Positions 1 through 5,570 of a stretch of 5,600 nt of DNA are shown piece by piece. The stretch is from positions 1 to 5,600 of the forward strand of contig JAUUSJ010000204.1 in NCBI GenBank assembly GCA_030841965.1, read 5' to 3'. Origin of the DNA: Blautia sp. (lineage in GTDB: Bacteria > Bacillota > Clostridia > Lachnospirales > Lachnospiraceae). The position numbers were made by a program, and so were the translations under genes. Numbering within the stretch: the first letter of the stretch is position 1; each line of letters begins with the position of its first letter. The notes beneath the pieces were generated by a model. It saw only the letters and a list, made by a program, of their open reading frames with translations, searched no databases and was not told the origin of the DNA.

Positions 1-44
1 GCCAAAGGCGCGAGTTTGCGGGAAGCGGCATATATCAGCGTATG
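1..44. other. GC-rich flank outside the left repeat copy
   Basis: This stretch is visibly richer in G and C than the AT-rich DNA beside it, with GGCGCGAG and GCGGGAAGCGG runs. It continues directly from the left dispersed-repeat copy and may be more of the same element, but the right copy is cut by the window edge, so this cannot be compared. The heptamer GCGGGAA occurs here (18-24) and again inside the repeat (55-61). No gene is supported. Confidence 0.4.
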
Positions 45-106
45 TCGAAAAACCGCGGGAACGAACGTGTTTTTAGAGGACATATCTTGGAACTCTCTTT
101 GCGTCT
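45..106 (-). repeat. Dispersed repeat, left copy (inverted partner of 5539-5600)
   Basis: Aligned without gaps to the reverse complement of 5539-5600, this stretch matches at 51 of 62 positions. The first 20 positions (TCGAAAAACCG[C/T]GGGAACGA) differ at one base only. The middle (about 85-92) is poorly conserved, and conservation returns at CTCTT[T/C]GCGTCT. The strand is assigned so that both copies read from the purine-rich GACGC-AAGAGAG side towards the ACGTTCGTTCCC core. In this orientation the copy lies downstream of proS and reads away from it. Its inner edge runs straight into the 23-bp tandem units. No transposase or target duplication is visible, so its class is unknown. Confidence 0.85.
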
Positions 107-161
107 GTCTTCTACCTCTCTTTGCGTCTGTCTTCTACCTCTCTTTGCGTCTACCTTCTAT
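93..161. repeat. Three tandem copies of a 23-bp unit
   Basis: Three units start at 93, 116 and 139. The first two are identical over all 23 bases (beginning CTCTCTTTGCG and ending TCTTCTAC), and the third differs at three positions. The period is not a multiple of three and the stretch is not within a credible gene. Unit one overlaps the conserved inner edge of the dispersed repeat (93-106), so the tandem array appears to be an expansion of that edge. On the minus strand the units are purine-rich (GACGCAAAGAGAG). The right-hand repeat copy has only a degenerate version of this region. Confidence 0.9.
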
Positions 162-228
162 CCACAGAAAAAAAGAGCCATCAGAAAATAGCCTTTTAAA
201 AAACCCATTTCCGACAGCCCCAAAGCTT
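162..228. other. Gap between proS stop and tandem repeat
   Basis: This is the 3' flank of proS (minus strand). It contains a TTTTTT run followed by AAAA at about 196-206 and a longer T run on the minus strand at about 167-174. Neither is preceded by a convincing GC-rich stem. The best pairing seen, GGAAAT with ATTTTC, is short. No gene and no secure terminator can be supported. Confidence 0.4.
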
Positions 229-1950
229 CTAGAGAGCAGCGTACATCTCTTCCTTCAATTTGAGAATATAATCCAATCCCTCCGAAATATCAATCCTTTC
301 TTTCAAAGACTTATCTCTCGTAGATATCTCAATTTTATTCTCCTTCAAATTTCGTGGACTTATCACAACTCGAATTGGAACTCCGAGTAAATCTGCATCG
401 GCAAACATCTCTCCTGCTCGCACTCCATCTCTATCGTCGTAGATAACTTCAACCTTATTTTCCTTTAATTTCTCATATAAATCATCTGCAATGCGCTTTG
501 TCTCCTCATTATCTGGACGAATACAACATAAATGAACTTCCCAAGGAGCGATTGAGATTGGCCAGATTGGACCGTAATCATCATGCTTCGCCTCACATAT
601 AGAAGCGGCCAAACGTCCGACACCAATTCCATAACATCCCATAATTGGATAATGAGAATTACCCTCTTTATCTGTATACTGCATATTCATACTCTTTGTA
701 TACTTCGTTCCGAGCTGGAATATATTTCCAACCTCAATTCCTCTCTTAATCGTCAAACTTGGTTTTCCACAACATGGACAGATACTGCCTTCTTTTACCT
801 TTGCGATATCCACATATTCTATATTCTCTATATCTCTATCCAAATTTAATCCTACATAGTGGAATCCCTCTTTATTTGCCCCGGCTACAAGATTGTCGAT
901 TCCCTTCAAACTTAAATCACAGTAATACGTCACCTCATCCGAGATATGATATGGTCCAATATATCCAGCAACTACTGGGGAATCCTCTGTAATCTCGGCA
1001 GGATGGATATTCTCCCCAACTAGATTGCGAAGCTTTGTCTCATTTACCTCATAATCTCCTCTCACAAATGCAACGACAAAACTGTCATCTGCATTTCTCT
1101 GATAAACAACTGCCTTACAAGAGCCCTCTACATCACTGTCTAAGAAAGCACATACGTCTTCAATTGTCTTGCAGTTTGGCGTCTCAACGCATTCCAGCGA
1201 TGCGATATGATTCGAGGAAGTATTCTCAACGATATTCTCAGCCGCCTCCATATTCGACCTATAATCACATTCTGAACATAAAACAATCGAGTCCTCGCCC
1301 ACTTCATTCAATAGCATATATTCATGGGAAATACTTCCTCCCATCATTCCTGAATCAGAGGCAACTGTCACTACTTCTGGAACTCCTGCTCTCTTAAAGA
1401 TTCGATTATAGGCGTCATAGCATTTTGCATAGTACTGCTCTAAATCCTCCTGTGAGGTGTGGAAGGAATAGGCATCCTTCATCGTAAACTCACGCACACG
1501 GATTAATCCCGCTCTCGGTCTCGCCTCATCTCTGAACTTTCTTTGAATCTGATAAATCATAAATGGATACTGCTGATAAGACTTTGCGTACTCTCTCACC
1601 AAATGAACCGCAGCCTCCTCATGCGTCATTCCCAACACCATTTTTGAATTATTCCTATCCTGAAAACGGACTAATTCACTGCCAATACTCTCGTATCTTC
1701 CTGATTCCTGCCAGAGGTCGGCTGGCATAGTAACTGGGAATAATACTTCCTGACCGTCAATTGCGTCCATCTCTTCTCTTATAATCTTTTCTATCTTAGA
1801 TGTAATTCTTCTCAAAACTGGATATTCTGAAAATATTCCATTTCCAACCTGCTTCATATATCCCCCGCGCACCATAAATGCATGGCTGTCAATCGCACAG
1901 TCCGCAGGTCTTTCTTTAAATCTTGGTCCTACTAAATTTTTAATTTTCAT
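229..1950 (-). CDS. proS: Prolyl-tRNA synthetase, bacterial type with editing domain
   Basis: The 573-residue product is a cytoplasmic class II aminoacyl-tRNA synthetase that attaches proline to tRNA-Pro. The catalytic core shows TMPADLWQESGRY (74-86), the GMTHEE loop (107-112), motif 2 RKFRDEARPRAGLIRVREF (137-155) and motif 3 GCYGIGVGRL (438-447). The insert at roughly 224-405 is the editing (INS) domain, which in this family hydrolyses mischarged Ala-tRNA-Pro. It keeps a lysine at 279 (GSCKAVVY) and the GAN-x5-H motif (357-364). CxxC pairs at 225-228 (CSEC) and 391-394 (CPCC) border the insert and could bind metal. The anticodon-binding domain starts near 468 (APWEVHL). Length is typical of the family. 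I chose the start at 1950 because AAAGGAAAGG lies ten bases upstream. An in-frame ATG at 2001 would add 17 residues (MKAAWWSFHNKRKGIEK) lacking family character and lies almost at the predicted transcription start. Confidence 0.97.
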   Translation of the reverse strand: MKIKNLVGPRFKERPADCAIDSHAFMVRGGYMKQVGNGIFSEYPVLRRITSKIEKIIREEMDAIDGQEVLFPVTMPADLWQESGRYESIGSELVRFQDRNNSKMVLGMTHEEAAVHLVREYAKSYQQYPFMIYQIQRKFRDEARPRAGLIRVREFTMKDAYSFHTSQEDLEQYYAKCYDAYNRIFKRAGVPEVVTVASDSGMMGGSISHEYMLLNEVGEDSIVLCSECDYRSNMEAAENIVENTSSNHIASLECVETPNCKTIEDVCAFLDSDVEGSCKAVVYQRNADDSFVVAFVRGDYEVNETKLRNLVGENIHPAEITEDSPVVAGYIGPYHISDEVTYYCDLSLKGIDNLVAGANKEGFHYVGLNLDRDIENIEYVDIAKVKEGSICPCCGKPSLTIKRGIEVGNIFQLGTKYTKSMNMQYTDKEGNSHYPIMGCYGIGVGRLAASICEAKHDDYGPIWPISIAPWEVHLCCIRPDNEETKRIADDLYEKLKENKVEVIYDDRDGVRAGEMFADADLLGVPIRVVISPRNLKENKIEISTRDKSLKERIDISEGLDYILKLKEEMYAAL

Positions 1951-1960
1951 TTTTTCTATT

Positions 1961-1970
1961 CCTTTCCTTT
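1961..1970 (-). promoter_or_regulatory. proS ribosome-binding site
   Basis: On the minus strand this reads AAAGGAAAGG and ends ten bases before the ATG at 1950. It decides the 573-residue start over the upstream in-frame ATG at 2001. A second purine block, GGAGGG (2019-2014), precedes the upstream ATGs, but it overlaps the expected transcription start and may not be in the mRNA in full. Confidence 0.7.
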
Positions 1971-2022
1971 TATTATGAAAACTCCACCAAGCAGCTTTCA
2001 TGAACCCATTTTTCCCTCCGTT

Positions 2023-2051
2023 ATTATATCACAGCCTCTTCCTTCTTTCCA
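2023..2051 (-). promoter_or_regulatory. Predicted proS promoter with extended -10
   Basis: On the minus strand a perfect -10 box TATAAT (2028-2023) carries the TGn extension (TGA at 2031-2029). A -35-like TGGAAA (2051-2046, four of six matches to TTGACA) lies 17 bases upstream. Transcription would start near 2016, giving a leader of about 65 bases. That is too short for a T-box riboswitch, and no T-box core sequence is visible in it. Confidence 0.7.
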
Positions 2052-2100
2052 CCAAAATATTCCTATTCTTTCAATAAAACAATTAATTTGCATAGATAGC

Positions 2101-2187
2101 GTAAAATTTTTGTAAGTAAAAAAATCGACGAACTCTCTTTGCATCTATCCCCACTCCCCCAAATCATCCAACTAACAAAAATTTTAC
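2101..2187. repeat. 17-bp inverted repeat with 53-bp spacer
   Basis: The arms GTAAAATTTTTGTAAGT (2101-2117) and ACTAACAAAAATTTTAC (2171-2187) are inverted copies with 16 of 17 positions matching; the outer 13 are perfect. The arms are almost pure A/T apart from GT/AC caps. They lie between the divergent proS and regulator promoters, outside both predicted transcripts. This makes a DNA role (protein binding, cruciform, or the ends of a small inserted element) likelier than a terminator. The spacer includes the solitary repeat fragment at 2130-2150. Confidence 0.75.
2130..2150 (-). repeat. Solitary fragment of the dispersed/tandem repeat
   Basis: Compared with 90-110, this fragment matches at 18 of 21 positions, including 13 identical bases in a row (GAACTCTCTTTGC) followed by [G/A]TCT[G/A]TC. 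It has the same orientation as the left repeat copy. The ACGTTCGTTCCC core is not present next to it. It is the third trace of the same family in the window and sits inside the 17-bp inverted repeat. Confidence 0.6.
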
Positions 2188-2210
2188 ATTATCAATTACA
2201 TATTTGTTAC
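2184..2210 (+). promoter_or_regulatory. Three helically spaced TTAC repeats, candidate operator
   Basis: TTAC begins at 2184, 2196 and 2207, the first two extended to TTACAT. Spacings of 12 and 11 bases place the repeats on roughly one face of the helix, and the last ends just before the predicted -35 box at 2212. This geometry suits an activator site for the response-regulator promoter. The motif is short in AT-rich DNA, and the usual LytTR half-site spacing of about 21 bases is met only between first and third (23 bases), so assignment to the LytTR protein is speculative. Confidence 0.3.
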
Positions 2211-2211
2211 T

Positions 2212-2239
2212 TTGAAAATTTTAAAATTTGTGGTATAGT
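2212..2239 (+). promoter_or_regulatory. Predicted promoter of the regulator-kinase operon
   Basis: The -35 box TTGAAA (2212-2217) matches five of six consensus bases. A 16-base spacer leads to -10 box TATAGT (2234-2239), preceded by a TGG extension (2231-2233). Transcription would start near 2246, giving a leader of about 36 bases. Within the spacer and -35 lies a 14-bp A/T palindrome (2216-2229). The next purine block, GGAGAGGAG (2265-2273), is the ribosome site of the regulator. Confidence 0.65.
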
Positions 2240-2281
2240 TTTTGAAAAATAGAGTTAACAAAATGGAGAGGAGATCTTACC

Positions 2282-2998
2282 ATGAAAATTGCTATTATAG
2301 ATGATATCGCATCCGAGCGAGTCCAATTACAAGACAGACTAACTACCCAGATAGAACGCCTCTCTCTTCACGCCGAGATTTTAACCTTCGCAGACGGAGA
2401 GACATTTCTAAGCGCCGCCAGACAAAAAAACTTCACTATAGTCTTCCTAGATATTTACCTAAAAAAAGAAAACGGGATAGATATCGCCAAGAGACTTAGA
2501 AGCTTTGACCAAAACTGCATCTTAATCTTTACGACAACGTCCACAGACCACGCATTGGACGGCTTTCGAGTTCGGGCTTTTCATTATCTTGTCAAGCCTT
2601 ATGCGGACAGAGAGCTAGAAAAATTATTTGATGAAATGATAGAACGGCTTCCAACTCCCGACCTCTACATCGAAGTTCGAGTCGTTGGAGGTACAAAAAA
2701 ACTGCGGCTTCAAGAAATATTATACGCCGAACATTTTCAGCATCAAATACATATTTACACCGTAGACGGAGAAAAAACTATCACTCGCCAAACTTTTCGA
2801 GAATTTACGGAAGCTTTGAATGACGAACGTTTCTTTCTCTGTAGCCGAGGCGTTATCGTTAATCTAGAATACGTAGAAGATTTCGACGGAAATAATTTTC
2901 TTTTGAAAAATGGAAAAAAACTTCCTGTAAGCCGCAGTCTTACACAGTCCGCCCGCTACGCCTTCGGAGATTTTCTATTTAAAAGGGGGAGAGACTAG
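2282..2998 (+). CDS. LytTR-family response regulator
   Basis: The 238-residue cytoplasmic regulator is of the AgrA/LytR type. Residues 1-120 form a CheY-like receiver: acidic pair D7-D8, phosphoacceptor D57 in VFLDIYL, switch residue T84 or T85 in IFTTTS, and K105 in LVKPY. Residues about 128-234 are a LytTR DNA-binding domain, recognised by LQEILYAEHFQHQIHIYT, FFLCSRGVIVNLEYV and the LPVSRS end. Such regulators normally bind paired direct repeats and activate promoters. The start is supported by GGAGAGGAG eight bases upstream. Its stop TAG shares the final G with the GTG start of the kinase gene, so the two are translationally coupled and almost certainly partners. It has its own predicted promoter at 2212-2239. 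The signal and targets are unknown. Confidence 0.95.
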   Translation: MKIAIIDDIASERVQLQDRLTTQIERLSLHAEILTFADGETFLSAARQKNFTIVFLDIYLKKENGIDIAKRLRSFDQNCILIFTTTSTDHALDGFRVRAFHYLVKPYADRELEKLFDEMIERLPTPDLYIEVRVVGGTKKLRLQEILYAEHFQHQIHIYTVDGEKTITRQTFREFTEALNDERFFLCSRGVIVNLEYVEDFDGNNFLLKNGKKLPVSRSLTQSARYAFGDFLFKRGRD

Positions 2999-4305
2999 TG
3001 GATATTTTACGACCTATCATAGAACTTTCGGTCTTCTTTCCCGGTATTTTACTCGCCTATCTGCCCATGAGACGATATCTTCGCATATCCATTGGAAAAT
3101 TAGTTGCTATTATCATCCCTCTGATTACTCTACTTTGTCTAATCGGAGGTAGCATCAGTTATTTTTTCCATATCCAAACGCTATATATGTTATTTATCAT
3201 CAGCATTATTGTCATGATTATTTGCCTGCACGTATTAACTATAACAAGATGGAAATCCATCAGCGTCCTCTTGGCAGTCTGCGGTGTCTTTTCCTACCTT
3301 AGAAATATTGCAGAAGCAATCGACGTTTTAATATACCCAGAAAACTCTGAGCCTTGGCTTTGCCTCTCTGCGGCAATTGTCTATCTTCTCCTATGTTTTC
3401 TCTTCGTCGGTTTTGCCTATTATCCAGCTACCCACGCTGCGAGAAGGCTTTTGGAAGATGACAGCTTTGCTCAAACTTGGTATGTGTTCTGGATTTTACC
3501 AATTTTATTTATAAGTCTAAATCTATTTTTGACTCCTCTTAACCCAGAACTTTTATACGAGGGGCGTCTCATGCAAATATATATTATAATTAGTTTAGTC
3601 TTGCTAGGTTTACTTTTACTTTTTTATGCCATGTTTTATCTGATGGCGACAAGTCTAAATAAAAATGACCATTTAAGACAGGAAAATCAATTTCTGTCCA
3701 TGCAACAGACGCAGTACCATAATTTGCAGACCTCGATTGAGGAGACAAAAAGGGTACGCCACGATATAAGACATCATATTACTATTTTACAAACTCTCGC
3801 CAAGAGAAGAGAATGGGAGGAATTGGAAGCTTATCTCTCTACCGTACAAAAAGAAATACCCGATACAAGTCTCAATTTATGCGATAATCTTGCAACAGAC
3901 AGTGTAGTAAGTCATTATGGATTACTGTATAAGCAAAATAATATTCCATTTTCGATTGAACTTGACCTTCCAAAAGAACTTCCCGTTCCTGAGATAGATT
4001 TTTGCACTATACTATCGAATCTGATGGAAAATGCGTTGGAAGCTAGCTTACAGATAACCAGTTCAAAGCGAATGATTAAAATCCAAGCCTATCTTCACTC
4101 AAAATCCATTATTTTGCTGAGCGTAGAAAATACATTCAACGGAGTAATCAGAGAAAAAGACGGTGTATACCAGTCATCTAAGCGGCGTGGAAATGGAATT
4201 GGCATCCAATCCGTCTCACATATCGCTCAAAAAAGTGGAGGATACAGTCGCTTTACGTACGATGACCATATCTTTCGCGCTGATGTCATGTTAAGAGGAA
4301 TATAA
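2998..4305 (+). CDS. Membrane GHKL sensor histidine kinase, AgrC-like
   Basis: This 435-residue protein starts at GTG, with AGGGGGAGAG just upstream, overlapping the regulator stop by one base. The N-terminal 217 residues are hydrophobic, with about six or seven membrane segments (near 5-23, 33-53, 63-82, 88-104, 119-141, 160-179 and 193-217), as in peptide-sensing AgrC kinases. A linker likely to form a coiled coil (222-250) leads to the H box VRHDIRHH with H255 as expected phosphoacceptor, then the ATP-binding domain with N box NLMENALEAS (341-350) and G box RGNGIGIQSV (397-406). It should autophosphorylate and pass phosphate to D57 of the adjacent regulator. There is no PAS, HAMP or extracellular sensor domain. 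No AgrB/AgrD-like gene lies in the window, so an agr-type peptide signal cannot be assumed. Confidence 0.93.
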   Translation: MDILRPIIELSVFFPGILLAYLPMRRYLRISIGKLVAIIIPLITLLCLIGGSISYFFHIQTLYMLFIISIIVMIICLHVLTITRWKSISVLLAVCGVFSYLRNIAEAIDVLIYPENSEPWLCLSAAIVYLLLCFLFVGFAYYPATHAARRLLEDDSFAQTWYVFWILPILFISLNLFLTPLNPELLYEGRLMQIYIIISLVLLGLLLLFYAMFYLMATSLNKNDHLRQENQFLSMQQTQYHNLQTSIEETKRVRHDIRHHITILQTLAKRREWEELEAYLSTVQKEIPDTSLNLCDNLATDSVVSHYGLLYKQNNIPFSIELDLPKELPVPEIDFCTILSNLMENALEASLQITSSKRMIKIQAYLHSKSIILLSVENTFNGVIREKDGVYQSSKRRGNGIGIQSVSHIAQKSGGYSRFTYDDHIFRADVMLRGI

Positions 4306-4313
4306 TATATTTT

Positions 4314-4338
4314 AGAAATATCGCTGATATTTTTGACC
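4314..4338 (+). promoter_or_regulatory. Dyad and -35-like box ahead of the transporter pair
   Basis: The 76-bp gap between kinase and transporter contains a dyad, AAATATC-GCT-GATATTT (4316-4332), that could extend to nine pairs with one G-U. TTGACC (4333-4338), five of six matches to a -35 consensus, follows directly, but no good -10 lies 16-18 bases further on (best three of six). It may be an activator-dependent promoter with a bound dyad, a weak transcriptional attenuator, or chance. The ribosome site AAGGGAG (4368-4374) lies downstream. Confidence 0.3.
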
Positions 4339-4381
4339 AGAGAGAATATAAAATCATTTTAAGTAAGAAGGGAGATTATTT

Positions 4382-4930
4382 ATGACAAAATACAAAGACT
4401 TATATAGCGCTTTTTTTAAGATCGGCATTTTAACCTTCGGCGGAGGTCTCGCCATGTTGCCGATGCTAAGAAGAGAAGTCATCGAGCATCACCACTGGCT
4501 CGATGAGGACGAACTCTTGGATGTCTACGCAATTAGCCAATGTACCCCTGGCGTTATCGCGGTCAATACCGCCACCTATATCGGCTTTAAGGAAAGGGGA
4601 ATTTTAGGCGGGATTCTCGCAACTCTCGGGATAATCAGCCCTTCTCTTCTTATTATCACTCTAATTGCCGCAGCACTTCAACAATTTATGGAAAATCCCC
4701 TTCTTCTTCACGCTCTCGCAGGAGTCCGCATCATTGTCTGTGCATTAATGGTAAATACAGTATTCACCATGGCGAAAAAGGGAATTAAGGACGGACTTGG
4801 ATTATTTATTTTTCTTATATCCTTTTTGCTTGCGACTTTCTCCCCCATTCCTATTATTGCACTTATCATCGGCGGTGGAGTTATCGGATTTTTATCTAAT
4901 AAATATAAAAAAGGAGGGAAAAATGAATGA
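4382..4930 (+). CDS. Short-chain ChrA-family transporter, first subunit
   Basis: This 182-residue membrane protein belongs to the CHR (chromate ion transporter, ChrA) family in its short, one-domain form. The signature is complete: TFGGG (18-22), AMLPML, a W-L-x-E-L stretch (39-45), AISQCTPG (50-57), VNTATYIG (61-68) and GVR (114-116). About five hydrophobic segments follow (near 74-100, 108-128, 138-155, 156-172), and the tail is lysine-rich (KYKKGGKNE). Short CHR proteins usually come as adjacent pairs that together replace one long ChrA. The start has AAGGGAG seven bases upstream. Its stop overlaps the next gene by four bases (ATGA). Characterised relatives export chromate, but substrate cannot be read from sequence, and in anaerobes many members are uncharacterised. 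Its place after a LytTR two-component pair suggests regulated expression. Confidence 0.9.
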   Translation: MTKYKDLYSAFFKIGILTFGGGLAMLPMLRREVIEHHHWLDEDELLDVYAISQCTPGVIAVNTATYIGFKERGILGGILATLGIISPSLLIITLIAAALQQFMENPLLLHALAGVRIIVCALMVNTVFTMAKKGIKDGLGLFIFLISFLLATFSPIPIIALIIGGGVIGFLSNKYKKGGKNE

Positions 4931-5481
4931 TTTATCTCACTCTTTTTTATGAATTTTTCAAGATTGGGCTTTTTTCTATCGGAGGAGGAATGGCAACTCT
5001 GCCTTTCTTGATGGATTTGACAACCAAGTATGACTGGTATACCAAAAGTGAACTCACAAATATGATTGCCATCAGTGAGAGTACTCCAGGACCTGTTGGG
5101 ATTAATATGTCTACCTATGCCGGATATCAGGCTGCTGGTATCCCAGGAGCGATTATCTCGACCTGCTCTATGGTTGTGGCTCCAGTCATTATCATTATTA
5201 TCGTGGCTCGGTTTATGGAGAAATTTTATAATAATCCATCTGTACAGGCAATTTTTTACGGTGTACGTCCAGCCGTCGCTGCGGCTATTGGGTTTGCTGT
5301 GTGGGGGTTGATTGAAATTACGCTTTTTACCGTAAATGATACGGGGTATCAGCCAAATTGGATTGAAATTGGGATTTGTATTGCTGTTTTTTTGTTGTTG
5401 CAGGTAAAAAAGTTGCAGGGATTACATCCTCTTTGGTGGATGGTTGGAGGAGCGGTGATTGGGGTTTTGTTGAAGTTGTGA
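4927..5481 (+). CDS. Short-chain ChrA-family transporter, second subunit
   Basis: This 184-residue membrane protein is the partner of the preceding gene. It repeats the CHR signature in diverged form: SIGGG (17-21), MATLPFL (22-28), WYTKSEL (37-43), AISESTPGPVGIN (48-60), STYAGYQAAGIPGA (62-75) and GVRPAVAAA (112-120), the last a strong family mark. Hydrophobic segments lie near 72-95, 112-135, 147-160 and 168-183. The start at 4927 overlaps the upstream stop as ATGA, with GGAGGG eight bases before it. An ATG at 4923 is in another frame that soon stops. The two proteins probably assemble as a heterodimer with opposite topology, as proposed for paired short CHR proteins. The last third is unusually poor in C and rich in TTG, GGG and TTT codons compared with the preceding genes. 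Confidence 0.9.
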   Translation: MIYLTLFYEFFKIGLFSIGGGMATLPFLMDLTTKYDWYTKSELTNMIAISESTPGPVGINMSTYAGYQAAGIPGAIISTCSMVVAPVIIIIIVARFMEKFYNNPSVQAIFYGVRPAVAAAIGFAVWGLIEITLFTVNDTGYQPNWIEIGICIAVFLLLQVKKLQGLHPLWWMVGGAVIGVLLKL

Positions 5482-5485
5482 GATG

Positions 5486-5511
5486 CACGTGAAAATGATT
5501 TATGTGTTTTT
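5486..5511 (+). terminator. Weak candidate terminator after the ChrA pair
   Basis: Five bases after the stop codon, CACGTGAA (5486-5493) can pair with TTTATGTG (5499-5506) across a five-base loop, with two G-U pairs, and five T follow directly (5507-5511). Position and T tract fit a rho-independent terminator, but only three pairs are G-C, so it would be inefficient. The dispersed repeat beyond it may then be transcribed. Confidence 0.4.
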
Positions 5512-5533
5512 AGAAAGAGGAAGACAAGGGATG

Positions 5534-5570
5534 GGAGGAGACGCGAAGAGAGCAAGCAGATATCTCCTCC
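5534..5570 (+). other. Perfect 8-bp stem within and beside the right repeat copy
   Basis: GGAGGAGA (5534-5541) is perfectly complementary to TCTCCTCC (5563-5570), enclosing a 21-base loop that holds the conserved CGCGAAGAGAG segment. In the left copy a related but shorter pairing (GACA with TGTC, minus strand) encloses the equivalent segment. This suggests a folded RNA or DNA element, but two diverged copies are too few to prove it. Confidence 0.4.

Noticed and set aside
1..134. Minus-strand frame through the left repeat (ATG at 83, peptide MSSKNTFVPAVFRHT...) open to the window edge
   Set aside because: The same frame in the right copy stays open (SSVNTFVPTVFR) but has ATC in place of the ATG, and there is no good ribosome site. 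The similarity is explained as well by a non-coding repeat. It would merit another look if extended copies keep the frame.
93..161. CRISPR array
   Set aside because: The 23-bp units are directly adjacent with no unique spacers between them, and no cas genes are present.
162..228. Rho-independent terminator for proS
   Set aside because: T runs are present on the minus strand, but no GC-rich stem precedes them; the best pairing is six weak pairs.
16..390. Plus-strand open frame of 124 codons over the repeats and the proS 3' end
   Set aside because: It runs antisense to a secure proS gene, crosses the 23-bp tandem units in shifting frames, lacks a ribosome site and has no recognisable motifs.
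583..1397. Three plus-strand open frames opposite proS
   Set aside because: They are shadows of the proS coding strand, with no ribosome sites or family features.
1951..2281. T-box riboswitch upstream of proS
   Set aside because: The predicted promoter leaves a leader of only about 65 bases, and no T-box core or antiterminator pairing is visible in the longer intergenic region either.
5066..5311. Open frame overlapping the second ChrA gene in another frame
   Set aside because: It lies wholly inside a gene with clear family motifs and has no independent support.
5349..5555. Minus-strand open frame over the ChrA 3' end and right repeat
   Set aside because: It is antisense to the ChrA gene, its sequence is low in complexity, and its predicted start is inside the repeat.
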